From contig VFFE01007657.1 in assembly GCA_008921705.1 (NCBI GenBank), forward strand, positions 124,001 to 188,000: 64,000 bases of DNA, in the 5' to 3' direction. The position numbers and the translations under genes are program-made. The notes under the pieces were generated by a model, which had not been told where the DNA came from, searched no databases, and saw only the letters and a program-made list of their open reading frames with translations. Positions within the stretch are counted from its first letter, which is position 1, and each line of letters starts with the position of its first letter. Shown piece by piece: positions 23,901 through 36,608 of the stretch. Origin of the DNA: Burhinus oedicnemus (Eukaryota > Chordata > Aves > Charadriiformes > Burhinidae).

Positions 23901-24952
23901 AGTTGGTTTGGAATCTGTAGTAAAGAGAGAATTTCCAAGTGATTTATTATAGACAGGTCCACTTTGCCACAAGAACAACAGTTCCTCGCATCTGACAATT
24001 TTATGTCAGGACAAGAGAAGAACCTTTGTTAGATGTTTAATGAAGGAGGGTTTTTTAACAAAAAACCTATCAAGATTATTCTTTAGCCAGTAAACAGAAA
24101 CCTTGCAGAAAAAGAATAAAGAAATTTTTGATTTTTTTTTCTTCTGTGTTCCACATTTATAAGCTGTTAAATATTTAACTGATGTCTTGGTAACATAACG
24201 TTCTGCTGCATTTGAGACTTGTAAAGACTGGGCCTTAGGTTTATAAGGGTAGTTCGGTGCGTAACTCCTGTTGGTTCAGAGGATGGTTCTTGGCCTAGGT
24301 AATTTGTTCTAAATGAGTAAGGAAGCAACCTGCAGATCTCTGCTTGGTCTTACATCATTTCAGAATGGGACAATTTAAGATCATAGACAAAGTAGCTTGC
24401 CATCATCTTTTAGCTGCAGGTTGTATATTAAATGCTCAAAAAACCTACACAGTATGTACAGGAATAGTGTTTGTTGGTGTAGAGGCTTTGTGTTGACAAC
24501 AAAGAATGTAAAAACATACAAAACATCTCAAAATGGCCTGACATCAGGAGATGTCTAGAAACAACTTGTTTCTAGGGGAAAGTCCTATGAATATATTTAG
24601 AGTCAGAATAAAAATGTTTCCTGTACAGATACTTTTTTTTTACTGGCAAAATACTCATTAGTCACGTAAGAATTTAGGCAAGTTTATTGACATTTATATC
24701 TCTATGTGGAAACTGAGTTTCAAATTGGCATTCAAACTAGCAAAATATCTATAATCATTTGGCACGGCAACAATGTGTTCTTTTAATCTCCGACTTTTTT
24801 CATGCTATACTAAAACATTTCCAAACCCACAGTTCATTTTAATCACCATAATTATAATTTTTTCCCTTTTCAGTGGATCATATTTTAAGAAGAGGAATGT
24901 GAGCCAAGGGCTAAGTTTCTGCTCCAGGAACTAAAGACTGCAGAGACCTCAA
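14917..24952. other. Long unique AT-rich stretch
   Basis: About 10 kb with no supported gene, RNA or clear retroelement. The open frames are short and unrelated to known families. A weak possible old repeat is at about 16240-17030 (see findings). Small T/A homopolymer runs are scattered (for example 22551-22567). This could be intron or intergenic DNA. Confidence 0.5.
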
Positions 24953-25340
24953 AATGTTACCGTTCTCTGTCTCAAATTTCCCACACAAGCCTTGGGCCAG
25001 ACCAAAGTTAAATATTATCCTGTGTATTGTTTTCTATACCCTTCCTGATGACACCCATGATATTGTTGGCTTTGTTTTCTGCCACTGCAGACTGATTTCA
25101 GAGCACTGCCTCTGTTGGGGTCCAAAATCACTTTCCCCACTTGCAGCTGCCAGATCGGATTCCATCATCACATGGGTGTTTTCCAGCAATTTGTAGTTAT
25201 TGTTTTCCCTAATTGCATTGATTTATGTTTATTCATAGTGAAGTTTAGTTGAAAAAGCCTAGACTCACTTCCAGTTTATAGAACTGGAGATTACATTGGT
25301 CACTCCTTTTGTCAGAGTGGTGATAGCGATGCAAAAATTA
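24953..25340 (-). mobile_element. Very old CR1-like LINE fragment
   Basis: Diverged antisense CR1-like blocks are visible: 'atattgttggctttgttttctgcc', then 'gcagactgatttcagagc' and 'ggggtccaaaatcac', followed by 'ttttccagcaatttgtag'. The order resembles older amniote CR1 elements. No 3' tail repeat is left and boundaries are approximate. It predates all the CR1 copies with tails in this window. Confidence 0.5.
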
Positions 25341-25444
25341 CTGTTCTTTCACTGCAGCTCTTTTTAATGATAGGTTACGCACACATTGGTCACCAGTTCT
25401 GCAGTTTCACATTTGATGATTGTCAGATACCTCAGGCAGATGCT

Positions 25445-25555
25445 GTGCAGCTCTGATGACTTACTGTCATCTAACTTCTCTGTTTGATCAAATGCTTTCT
25501 ATATATTTCAAACCGATCTAGCTTCTCTGATCTATCTTCTAGGAAGGGTATGACA
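25445..25555. repeat. Unclassified dispersed repeat, copy B
   Basis: Partner of 1635-1770. Shared blocks are 'gatgacttact', 'tctaacttctct' and 'ctatcttctaggaagg' (the partner has 'ctatcttctggaagg'). It lies just after the old CR1 piece and could be a further part of it. Confidence 0.45.
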
Positions 25556-28500
25556 ACTATGGGAATATACATAACGAAACACCAATCCAAAAAACTTACA
25601 GGACCCTTTCTTCTATGGCCTTTTAATCTCCAGCTGTCATTTCTACTGTACAGCAATTGGAAGAACTATTACTTGTAAGCTATTATAAATTATTGTCCAA
25701 TTCAAATTGAAATTCCCTTTAAACTAGGAAAATTGAACATAGCTGTGCTCTGTTTTTTCAGGTTTGTTTGGTTTTGGTTTTTGTTTTTTAATTTGGAAAA
25801 ATAGTACAGACATTCGTTAAACATATTTGAGAGCTTCAGCTTTTGAAAACAGAACTCTACTGATACTCCTTTATTCATTAGCCATCCACATTCATCTACT
25901 TTTGAATGACACTTTATGAAGATGCTTACGCTAATCTTCAAAAAATGCCCAGCAAAAAGGTTTGCAGAGCTGAAGATAAGACTGTACAAGTATTACAGTA
26001 ATTTAAAGAACAAAAACTTTTATGGCTATTATAATTTCTTTGCCACTGTGAATTTAATTACTGATTATTATTTAATTATAATGCAGAGTACTGACTGAAA
26101 AAAAAAAGGCTGTTTTTCTGTGAGAACTCTTATTAATAGGTAACTGTTATCGATAGAGTCCTTTCAATACTCATATATATATAAAAGGAGTGTCCAAAAC
26201 TTGATTTTTACTTTTTCTTTCTCCTTTTTTTTTTTTTCCCCTTACTGTCAGCTTTGCTATGGGACTGCAGGAAGTTAAGCTGTTTGCTTAAGCAACTGCT
26301 TCAATTATGATAAGAAGTATAGTACTGCACTTGGGCTCTGCCTGTACTGTCGTGGTGGTGAATACGTTGAATAACACTTTCCAAGCCATTCCTCTCTTTG
26401 TGCCTCACTCCTCCATCTCTAAAAGACACAAAAGATACTGTCTTTCTATATAAAGCATACAGATACTTACTAATGGAAACTGCTGTCAGTACTGCATAGA
26501 ATATAATTTAAATCCTTAGCAGAAAAAGCAGCAAAAATAATGCTTTCTTGTAAGAAAGCCACACCAGAATTCTAGGACAGGTTTTATGTATACATTTTAT
26601 TTCTCTCTACATGATTGAGGGGAATTTGGCACTGTCTCTGTTTGCTAGAAAGAACAGAAGCTGGGATTGGTGGGAACTTTACTATAAGGGAAAACTAAGA
26701 ATTCTGAGTGTGGGGTTAGATAGAACAGTAGCAAATCATTGTCTGACAAGCAGTGCACTTTTATTTGTCCAAGAAACTGGGAATTAACGTTGTTTTGAAT
26801 CATTCTAGCATTTCCAGTACTCAGATGAGGTTTCATGCAAGTGTAGCTTAGACTTACAGGCCAATCTCTCTTGCTCTGGCCATAGATCTGAAAGGTTTCA
26901 TAAAATGTTGGCAGTCAGCCATCAAATAAAGAAGAAATAGAAAAGTGCATTTCATCTAGGAAAAGGTGAGTTGAATGTATAAGCTATTTAGGGTACAGTT
27001 CACCTCATTATGGCAGAACAATTCACTTCCTCTTGTCAAGTCCTTTGTTTCATAAAGAAAGGACAGACAGCAGTCTGACATCATACTGCGATGCAGCGTA
27101 CTGAGCAGAGTGCTTCATCTGTACTACCATAGCGCACCAAGATATAACTCCACATTGGTATTCTTCTTGCCTGAGCAGCAGAGAAGGTTCAATACATTTG
27201 GGTGTTATAGTTTGCCTTCAATTAGGTTGTTTCATACATTGGATGGACTGTCACAGCACAAGTATTCAGTAGAATGTGTTTGAAAATAAGTTATTTTAAG
27301 CAGAGCTGGAAAGATGAGCTGTGATGCACAGTGAAGTAGCTAGTCTGCTATGGCACCAAGTCTGGCAGCTGTTATACTGGCTAAGAAAATAAGTGCAAAC
27401 AACAGCATAGTACACACATTGAATTTCCTGCATGTTAATCCTTGGGTTCATTTTGTCTTATTTTAAGAACTTACCATGGGAATCCTTCTGGATTTCTGGA
27501 GTTCAATCTGCTCATTATATTCCAGCCTCCTAAAATCTATTCATGAACAAACCCCTTATTGTATCTTTGTTTTCACAAATATGATATTGATATGTGTTTG
27601 TTGGGAAAAGTGTTGTACTGCAGGTTCATCTCACCCAGATAGCAGCGGAGGAACCCAAACAAGTATAGATACTGTTTGATTTCCAATGTTTGAACTAAGT
27701 ATCCCCAGAGGTTTTGATCTCTTTGGAGAAACAGGCAACCTGACACAAAGAGGGAGCTCAACTTTTCCAAAGACGAAGTTCTCAGTGTCTCAACTTAAGG
27801 GCATGAATCCAGACCTTAGCTAATTCACTTTGTTTAGAACCTATTTATGCTAGGCATCCCTTTTCTGTCAGACAAATAAGAAAGGTCTCTCCAAAGGGTA
27901 ATTCACATTGTAGGCATACTAAATCACTAGAAGTTTTTGTTTCTGCCTACAGAAGGAATATAGAGGGATTAGTTTCCATATAAGATATGTAAGAACATAC
28001 AGCTATGTGGTTTAAAATTGCTTCTTAGGCCTTATTACATATAAGATTATTTGGATTGGGAAAAAACAAACAAACAAACAAAAAAACCCAAAACACAACA
28101 AAAAAACCATCCCTTCAAAAAACCCCAAACAAATCCGTGACTCTTTAGGGAGTAAATTAAAACTAGTGACATCAATTTTGACCAATTTGAGCATGTAGTT
28201 CCTAACACAAAATTATTTTCTACCCCCCCCAAAATCCAAAATTATGGAAATTTATTATTGCTTTCAGTTCATAGTTCCACCTTTTTTTATTTTATTCCTA
28301 AGGTCTGCAGTTCAAATGGCAACATTCAGTGTAAAGGAGGAGAGAGATTGGTGAACTAATATCAGGGGTGAAGATAGGGATTTTAAGGACTGAGTTGAAG
28401 TGAAAAGATAATGTCAATAAATTCTTCAATTATTTTTTGAAAGAACAAGTTTTCACCATTTAAAGTACTCTGGTGCTTTCTGTGAATATTGTGAATTTAA

Positions 28501-29090
28501 CTAAAATTTAACTACACAGCCTTGTCCTGAACTTAGAATTTAAGCAATAAAGAGGCAGATGCTGGTTCCCATGTGATAGTTCAAACAGCAGAATGTGTAG
28601 GTGATCAAAATGTTTTCCAAATGGTGGTCCTCTAGAGAGCTTAGAGCCTTTTATCAACTTAAGACTTAATGTCCCTGAGCTGCGTACTCCCTGTACTGCC
28701 CTGGGTAGACAACTATAACTATTCGCTGAAAGAAGAGCAGAGCAGTGGTGAATGAGCAGACTAGCAGTGCTCATATTTTGTTTTCAAGGTTAGATGGTGG
28801 CATCCTTGACTTTTTGATGTAATGGTCTAATTAGGCAATAAGAAATGCTGCAACTTTTTGGATGGGGTTTGTTTCTTTTAACTTTAGGGACCTATAATGT
28901 AAAAGTCTACATGTAAGCAGTGCCATTAAATATGCTGTAGATCAAGGGCTTGTTTCATTTACCGTTACGTGCCTAGTCTCATTGAGATGTTCTAAAGTAT
29001 CCAAGATACCTCAAAGGAGCTGGCATTTATAACTTTGAGTGTCTGGGGAAAATTTAGCCTTCAGCAGTAATAGCTTGCATTGGGTATAGA
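25556..29090. other. Unique AT-rich sequence
   Basis: No supported gene. A (CAAA)n run lies at 28067-28083, followed by an A/C-rich, strand-biased stretch to about 28130. A T-run is at about 26226-26238. Confidence 0.5.
28067..28083. repeat. (CAAA)n microsatellite
   Basis: About four CAAA units within a longer A/C-rich stretch (28060-28130). Confidence 0.8.
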
Positions 29091-29423
29091 TGGCAAGGTT
29101 TTGGTGGGGGGCGGGGAGGCTGCCAGGGTGGTCTGTGTGAGGAGAGGTTGGGGCTGCCTCATGTCAGACACAGCTGGTTCCAGCCATCTCCAACAGACCC
29201 AGCACTGGGCAGGGCTGGGCCCCTCAGCTGAGCTGGCACCTCCAAAACAATCAGAAGATTATGTGGCCCCTTTTACCTGCCATGGTAATTGATAAGCAAT
29301 CTTCCTGTCTTTATCTTGAACCATGAGCTTTTTCATTCTGGTTCTTCCTATTTTATTTTTTTTTTCCGCTCTCCCCATTCCAGTGAGGAAGGGCAGTGAC
29401 CAAGTGGATGGTAACCCACCACA
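29091..29423 (+). mobile_element. Solo LTR, internally shortened
   Basis: It begins 'tggcaaggttttggtgg' and ends 'ggtaacccaccaca'. Blocks match the reverse complement of 30923-31700: 'gctgccagggtggtctgtg' against 'gctgcagggcggcctctgtg', and 'gggcagggctgggcccctca' in both. The 3' part has the 'ctgtctttatctt' and 'catgagctttttcat' blocks usual downstream of a retroviral polyadenylation region. At 333 bases it is less than half the length of its partner, so the middle is deleted. No internal retroviral sequence adjoins it. No target duplication is visible. Confidence 0.65.
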
Positions 29424-30922
29424 CTACTGGGGGTAGATGCAGGACAAGGACAGCCTATGACACTTCAAAAGGTGCTAGGTGCCCATTGTGGGCAACTGAA
29501 TTAATGTTTTGGTTGTCGCTATCAGAGGTGTCTAAAGATTTGTTCAAATCGCCAAATGACATCTACTTCAGACTGAGATTATTTTAGACTTCTATGTTCA
29601 GACAGTTGAATCACAGCCTTACACTGTGTAAACCTAAAATTAGCTGAACTAAATTGTATCCTCCATGTGATTTAGTGTGGTAATGCATGTCATTCATATC
29701 CCAGAAGAATATGCTTGATTTCAGTCAGTTGGGTATTCTGGAATAAGATATTTTCAATGTCTGCTTATAAATCTGTCCTCGTTGTATTAGTTAATTTGAA
29801 TATCAATTACACCCAATTGTGCAGATCAGAGAGAAAAAGATTAACTTTAAATCCTATTAGGATGGTTGTTCTATAGCATATCTGTGTTCAAATCTACTGG
29901 GGTAAGAAAATGAAATGACAGATTTCTACTTCCCAACAATATTCTGTATTTGATTAACTACAATATATTATTTTTTGCAATTTTTTTCATGATAAAATAT
30001 AGCCCAAGGTTTGGTGTCTGTGTGCAAGAGAATATTTTTGGTTGTTAGTCTCAAAAAGTTTACTTAATGCTTGTGTATTACCTTGATTTCCCCCTTCTTC
30101 CCAATTCCCACTTATTTGCTTATGCAATTCTCTATTCAGTAACTGTTTCTGTGAATTCCTTCTTTGCTGTCTCATCTGAAGACTAAAGGAAACTGTACAG
30201 TCATGTCTTTCTGCATTGTCTGCTGGTTCCTGTGTGTTTACTGCTGTTAGATGAGCAAGGGAAGTCAGCTATTGATCCTTGTAAACGCTTGTAGAATAGC
30301 AGTCCTCAAAGACTCCAGGACAGGAAATTTGTTCCAGAAGAATCTACTGGACAGAACAGACAATAAGGATCCTCTTTATTCTCACTGCCTATTATAATTG
30401 TCATAGTGTCAGGAGTTCACAGTGCATAAGCATTATCATAGTTCTACTGAGTATCTATAAGGTTCTTTTCAAACTTAGATGTAAAAGTTTAGTATTAAAA
30501 AATAAAAAGCATATTTATATTCCTATTATAAGATATAGAAAAATATGATTACTCATGGTCATCAAAGACAGTTCTGAGGTAAAAGGAAGTCTCTGACTTG
30601 TTGAGATTTTTGTCTTGCAATCTCTCTCACAATACTCCTTCTTTCCAAATCCTCCTAGAGTATACAACAACCAATACCTGTGGGGTAGGCATATAATTAA
30701 ACAGCTTTTCATGTTTTCCATTTAAACATTGTTGATGATAGACAAAAAAAGTTTGGTGAATGGTAATGTATAGCTCCCTTCAGTTATATAGCTCCCTTCA
30801 ATTATAACTAAAGTAGAAGAAACAATTTGTTACTGAGTTTTGATAACCTTATATTGCACTCTCTTGGGTGCAATAACATTAGTGGAGTTTATAACATGAG
30901 CAATTGAATTTTATATTTACTT
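29424..30922. other. Unique sequence between two inverted LTRs
   Basis: No gene or retroviral coding remains. It contains an 18-bp tandem duplication at 30769-30804. Confidence 0.5.
30769..30804. repeat. 18-bp tandem duplication
   Basis: Two units 'tatagctcccttcagtta' (30769-30786) and 'tatagctcccttcaatta' (30787-30804), differing at one base. Confidence 0.9.
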
Positions 30923-31700
30923 TGTGATAGGTTGACCTTGGCCAGCTCTCACCCAGTCTCTCTCTCAGTTCTCATCCTCAACCAGACAGGGGAAAAAAAT
31001 AAGATGAAAGTGCTCAAGGGACAAGATGAAAACAGGGGGATCATTTACCAATTACCATCACAGGGAAAACAGACTAAATTTCAAGAAAAATATTTTTATT
31101 TATTGCCAATTAAAATAGAGTTGGATGGTGAGAAACAAAGAAAAAAATTAAAACATCTCCACCCTATCACACCCCTTTTTTTCCCAGACACAACTTCACT
31201 CTTTCCTTCCTGACTCTTTTACCTCCCCCTCTCCGATCAGTGCAGGAGGGATGGGGAATGGGGGTTGTGGTCAGTCCATAACAGTTCATTTCTGCCACTC
31301 CTTCCTCACACTTTTCCTCTCCTCCAGTATGGGTCCTTCTCACAGGCTGCAGTTCCTTCAGGAAAAAGTATCCTCCAGCATGGGCTCTCCACAGGCCACA
31401 GTTCTTCCAGGGCATATCCACCTGCTACCCTGTGGTTTTGGTCCAGCACCTGGCATATGTCTTCCTTCTCTCACTGTGGTGTCTGCACGGCTGTTTCTCA
31501 CACTTTTTTCTTCACTCCTCACTGCCAGTGTGCCATTTTCTGCCCTTTCTTAAACCTGTTTTCCGGGAGGCATTGCCATCTTGTCTGAGGGGCCCAGCCC
31601 TGCCCTGCAGCAGGTCCGTTAGAACCGGCTGGCACAGGGCAGCCTGGGCCTTTCCTCACAGAGGCCGCCCTGCAGCCCCCCCACTACCAACACCTGCACA
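30923..31700 (-). mobile_element. Solo LTR, minus strand
   Basis: On the plus strand it starts 'tgtgataggttgacc' and ends 'aacacctgcaca', so both strands read TG...CA. It is the fuller version of the LTR at 29091-29423, in the opposite orientation. The middle is GC-richer and contains at least two 51-bp repeat units with 'cctccag.atggg' heads (31321-31371 and 31372-31420), a tandem-repeat U3 arrangement. No gag or pol adjoins it. No convincing target duplication is visible. Confidence 0.65.
31321..31420. repeat. Imperfect 51-bp tandem repeat inside LTR
   Basis: Unit 1 starts 'cctccagtatgggtcc' at 31321. Unit 2 starts 'cctccagcatgggctc' at 31372. Each contains a 'cacagg' and a 'cagttcctt/cagttctt' block. 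Such repeats in U3 can carry enhancer activity; that is inference here. Confidence 0.7.
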
Positions 31701-32509
31701 CGTACACCAAATACATCATTTTCTTTTTTGTTAAGAGTTTGAATTAATGTAGTTCTTCTGAGAGTAGCTTAAAAGATGAACAGTTCAGGAAGACACTTAC
31801 TAAACTTTACCAGGAACCTTTGTCAAAACAAGCGTTTGTATGTAAAGCACAGTGCACTTTGACATTACTGAAATGTTAACCCAAGTCACCCAAAAAACTT
31901 TGAACTTTATTTTTTTTATTATTATTTCTGTAAAACTAACACTCTTTAAGGCTATATAATTTTTTTAAAATCATCTATTTTTTCATGTGTTTAATTTCCC
32001 ATCAGTATCTACAAATGAGTGAAATTCTACTTAATGTATTGAATAATGGGAAAACTTTAAATGGATTTGGAGTTTCAGTTGAATAAGTTTGCCAAACCAA
32101 GGATGCCTATGAAAACTGTTGAAACTTACTCAGCTTAAGTGCGCTGTACAACTAAATAACAACTGGAAGATACTATTTTAATGTAAACACATTGAAAAGC
32201 CCTTTCTAGGCCAAGCCAAAAACAAGGTCATAAAGTAATCCTCCTTGATCACCTCATGGATTATGATAGTTGACCAAGCAGGTATTTTCACTGTAAAGAA
32301 ATTATGTGGTTTTTTAATAGTGCTAGGTGTTCAAGCACTCCTTTGTTACATGGTTTGTACCCCACACAATTAGATAGCATTAAAAAAAGTTATTCCCTGA
32401 AATAACATAGTGGTAAAGTTCTTTTATGCCCTTAGCCAAGTAGCTCCTGGCACAGAATAAGGATTATTAACTTCTCCCAGATATGTATCCCAGGTATCCC
32501 ATGTATCAT
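31701..32509. other. Unique AT-rich sequence
   Basis: No gene or recognised repeat. Confidence 0.5.
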
Positions 32510-33828
32510 CAGATAGTCCTAAACCCCTGGCACCAATGGGAAAATGTGGAGCAAGACAGACTCACCTTCAGTGGAGGAAGATCAGATTAGGGAATATTTA
32601 AACAAACTGAACATACATAAATCCATGGGACCTGCAAGTGCTGAGGGAGCTGGCTGATGTCACTGCAAGGACACTGTCGATTATCTTTGAAAAGTCATGG
32701 CAATCAGAGGAAGCTCGTGAGGACTGAAAGAAAGCTAATATCACTCCTATCATCGAAAAGGGCAAGAAGGAGGATTTGGGGAGCTACAGTCAGCCTCAGC
32801 TTGCTCGCTTGACAGGTGATGGAGCAACTAATCATTGAAACCATTTCTAAACATGTGAAGGACAAGAAACTGGTTGGGAGGAGTCAGCATGGATTTACAA
32901 AGAGGAAATAATTTCTGGCCAACCTGGTAGTCTTCTACAAGAAACTGACTGGCTTGGTGGATGAGGGGACAGTGGTAGATGTTGCTTATCTTGACATTAG
33001 TAAGTCTTTTATCAATATATCCCAGTAACAGATTCATAGAAAAACTGATGAAGTACGGACTAGGTAAGTGGACAGTGAGGTAGACTGATGGTGAACTTGA
33101 ACCACTGGTTTCAGAAGGCCACAATCAGCAGGTGAAGACCATAGGGACTCCAGTCACTAGTGGTGTACCTGGGGGTCAATACTGGGCCCAATACTTTTTG
33201 ACATCTTTGTTAATGACCTGGATGGTGGAACCAAGTACACCTGCATCAAGTACACAGATGAGATAAAAAGCTGGGAAGAGTGGGTGGTAAAACATATGGT
33301 TGTGAAAGATGCTGCCATTCACATGGACTTCAACAGGCTGGAGAAATAGGCAGAGAGGAATTTTATGAAGTTCAACAAAGGAAATGCGAAGTTCTTCCCC
33401 TGGGGAGGAATAATGTCATGTCAACCTCATGGAAAGCAGCTTTGCAGAAAAAACATGGGGGATTCAGAAGAAAAACAAGTTGGACAACAAGGGAAGACTG
33501 TATATAGGAGGGAGTAAAGACAACAGAGCCAAAGTCTTTTCAGTGGTGCCCAGTGAAAAGATAAGAGGCAATGGACTTGAACTGAAATTCAGTAAAATCC
33601 ACTGAAAAGTAAGGAAAAAAAAAAAGATTTTACTTCAAAGGTTATCAGATACTGGAAGAGGTTGCTCAGAGAGGTTGTGGAGTCTCCATCCCTGGAGATA
33701 TTCAAAACCTGACTGGACACAGCTCTAAGCAAGCTTCTTGACCTGACCTTGTTCTGAGCATGGGTTTGGACTAGGTGATCACGAGAAATGCTTTACTACC
33801 TCATCCATTCTGACATTCTGTGTGATTT
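32510..33828 (+). mobile_element. CR1 LINE, 1.3 kb decayed copy
   Basis: It covers the reverse transcriptase and ORF2 C-terminus of a CR1 element. Recognisable DNA blocks, in order, are 'aatccatgggacctgc' and 'gagggagctggctgatgt' (RT fingers), 'gatggagcaactaatcattg', 'gtagatgttgcttatcttga' (motif A region), 'actgggcccaatactttttg' (motif B region) and 'ccagtgaaaagataagaggc' (C-terminus). The 3' end carries 'attctgacattctgtgtgat', a decayed form of the CR1 tail. Many stops and frame changes are present, and no frame over about 100 codons remains. It is older than the copies at 47590 and 59740, and it is the only one here that still holds the RT fingers. Confidence 0.9.
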
Positions 33829-35912
33829 TGTTTTGTTCATGTACCTGTTCCATCATATCTCTAACAGAGATGTTATCTTTAAAAGGACAGGGACTGGCAA
33901 TGTCTTGTAGAGTTGTGAGATGCCTGACTTAATACTCTGATTTGCCTGGGGCATCATGATAAAGCAATAAATTAAAGGATGGTAACATCAATGTTAACAT
34001 TAGCTAACATTTGAAGCAACACTACTGTCCTTTCCCTGTTTCCTACCACAGAATACATGACCCTTTGTATCACCTTAAAGTCTCTAATTTAATCACATAT
34101 TACTGTGTTCTTTTCAGAAAAGTAGACTCTACTTAATGATTCAAGTCACAGTGGAAAAATTTGAAACCATACTTTTGAAATGAATCTGTGTGTTTTCACT
34201 TCCAACTATTTGGTTGCATATGTGAAAGTACAGCTCTGAATACAACCCTGTGTACTTTTGTTCTGCAAAATACTAAGCACATTTTTGGCATTTGGATAAC
34301 AATAAAAACAACCATAATGACAAATTGTCACAGTTTGTGCCAGCTGCCTAGATGTACAGTGAGTGTAAATTACAACCATGCTTCAAGGGCACTATGCTGA
34401 TTTATATGAGCTATTTAAGTGCTTACGTCATATTACATCTGCAGTCAGGCAAATTTCATGCTATGGTGGAAAGATCCAGAGAAAGAGTCCTAAAATCCAC
34501 TTGCCTCAGATGAGGTTGCACAAGATGAGAGGCTTTCTTGAAGGCTCTCCTCCTCATTGGTGAGATGAGCAGATCCCACATTATGCTGCTACTTGCATTC
34601 TGACTGTGCAGAGCTTGCATTTATTTAGTAGTTTAATATAGCAATGGGGAACTATATATGTAAGTTTATAACCTGACTCATTCCTTTGAGTCCAGTTCAC
34701 AAGAAAGCATAGAGAATAGCTGGTGTTGGACTCTTTAAAACGTATCCTACAAGACACTCTGACATCTAACTCCTAGGCACGGTTGTTAGAGCTAGTACAT
34801 GATATTGGGATTTCTGGAAGAGCAAGAAAAGTAGAGCCAGAAGAAAAAAATCATCACTTCTTTTTCTTGCCAATTGTTGGAGAGTTTTTTCGTTTTGTTT
34901 GTTGTTTTTTTTAAAGATAGTCCTTACTTTTTGCAAGAATAAGTTGGCAAAAGTATCCCTTTGATAGCTACTAAAGTACATGTAAAAGCTTACAGCTGAA
35001 GACAAAATTATTTCTAGGACCAAATGGAAGCAGAGGGAAACATGGACCTGCAGCACTGATCTTGGTCAAGGTAGCTGAAGTTTTGTATATTATTTCAAGC
35101 TGTTTCTCATTGTTGATAAGATTTCAAATCTGCTGTAAATCATATATATGTATATATATTTAATGATGAAACTAATTTTACTTTTTTCATCTTAAAAAAA
35201 ATGAATGGGAAATTTTATGTTTTCATATCCTGCAAGTTTTACATTATGAGTGAAGGAATATGAAATAAATATTCATAGGAAAAGAATTTTGAAACAATTT
35301 ACACTGGAACAAATCCAACAAGCAAAGGAACGTCCTGCAGTAAAGTGTCATATTTTATATCCAAGGTCATGTCATAAATTTTAGACAAAATTATTTCAGT
35401 GAGGTCCTTTTATTTTCTGCATCTGGAATCCTGAATGATATGATTTAGGCTGACCATGTTTCACTATTGCTCCAAGATACCTTGTTAATAATCCTCTTTT
35501 GCATTTGTGTTTGCACAATCATGTACTTTTCTCCTTAAATAGTGCTACAGTTCCAGGTGTACTTTATTCTGTTTATGATCTGTTGAACATTTGGATTCAG
35601 CTGGAAATGTTGGCATTTGTGCCCTATTGGGACTTCTTGCCAAGCAATCATATGCTTTTCTTTATTGTATTTCAAAGTTTAGTTTCTTGTGCATGGTCTA
35701 ACTTTGGAAACAATGTACGTTATTTACTTGATTTCTGGAAACACCATTGAAGTCAACAAATATCTTAAGATATTGAAGAATTATTAAAGCTTGCCAAGCA
35801 GATAAGTACATGTCAAAACTAATGGCACTGTAAAGGTTGTTTCCCATCTAGCTTCACATAAATCAGAATTGCAGAAGCTTCAGAGGAACAATATTAATAA
35901 AAGTCTCCATTA

Positions 35913-35947
<35 letters not shown>

Positions 35948-36608
35948 CTGTATGTGCGGTGCAGCTGCTTTTAAAGACTTGTTTCCATAGAGAGAACGGT
36001 GACCTTAATTTTCTGTTCTAGTAACCTACCTCACCTGTTTTTTTCTTGTCTATAGTGTTTTTCTCTGTTGGGAGTAAATGATGGTCCTAATAAATACTAT
36101 ATAATATTGGAGAGAAAGAAACTTACTTTTGCAGTAAGCTAAAATGTTGTCTTTAAAGGACTTCAAGTCAATAATTGTTCATGTTTTCAGGCAAACTTTA
36201 CTTAACTGATAGAAGATGAGTAAAAAGTTTAATGGGTCCCACCAATATAACTAATATTTATACATTTGTGTATTCTTAGTTTGGTTTCTTTCAGAAGGCG
36301 TTTAATCTCTGCTTGTTTGTGTGTGTGCACATGTAGTTAATAGCTTTTGAAATTTTGCACGGACATAACTTTGATGGTTTCAGTAGATATTGCTATGCTG
36401 TACAGTTTTAATTTTTAATCTTTTTGTATAATATCTGAATCTGACAGAAATGTAAAAGTCTGAAAAATTACTACATTTCTACAAATTCCACAAAAATAAA
36501 TTTTGGCCAGATGAGAGTCCCATTCAATATCCCAACTATGCAGTATATGGTTACATCTAGTTAAATATTAGAGAAAATACAAGGAAAATAGCAATTTTAG
36601 CCAGGTTT
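33829..36608. other. Unique AT-rich sequence
   Basis: No gene supported. A (TAAA)n microsatellite lies at 35911-35947 and an AT dinucleotide-like run at about 35141-35161. Confidence 0.5.
35911..35947. repeat. (TAAA)n microsatellite
   Basis: About nine uninterrupted TAAA units, likely to vary in length. Confidence 0.9.

Noticed and set aside
31251..31734. Overlapping plus-strand frames of about 100 codons in a GC-richer patch
   Set aside because: The patch is the solo LTR at 30923-31700. Openness comes from its base composition and not from coding.
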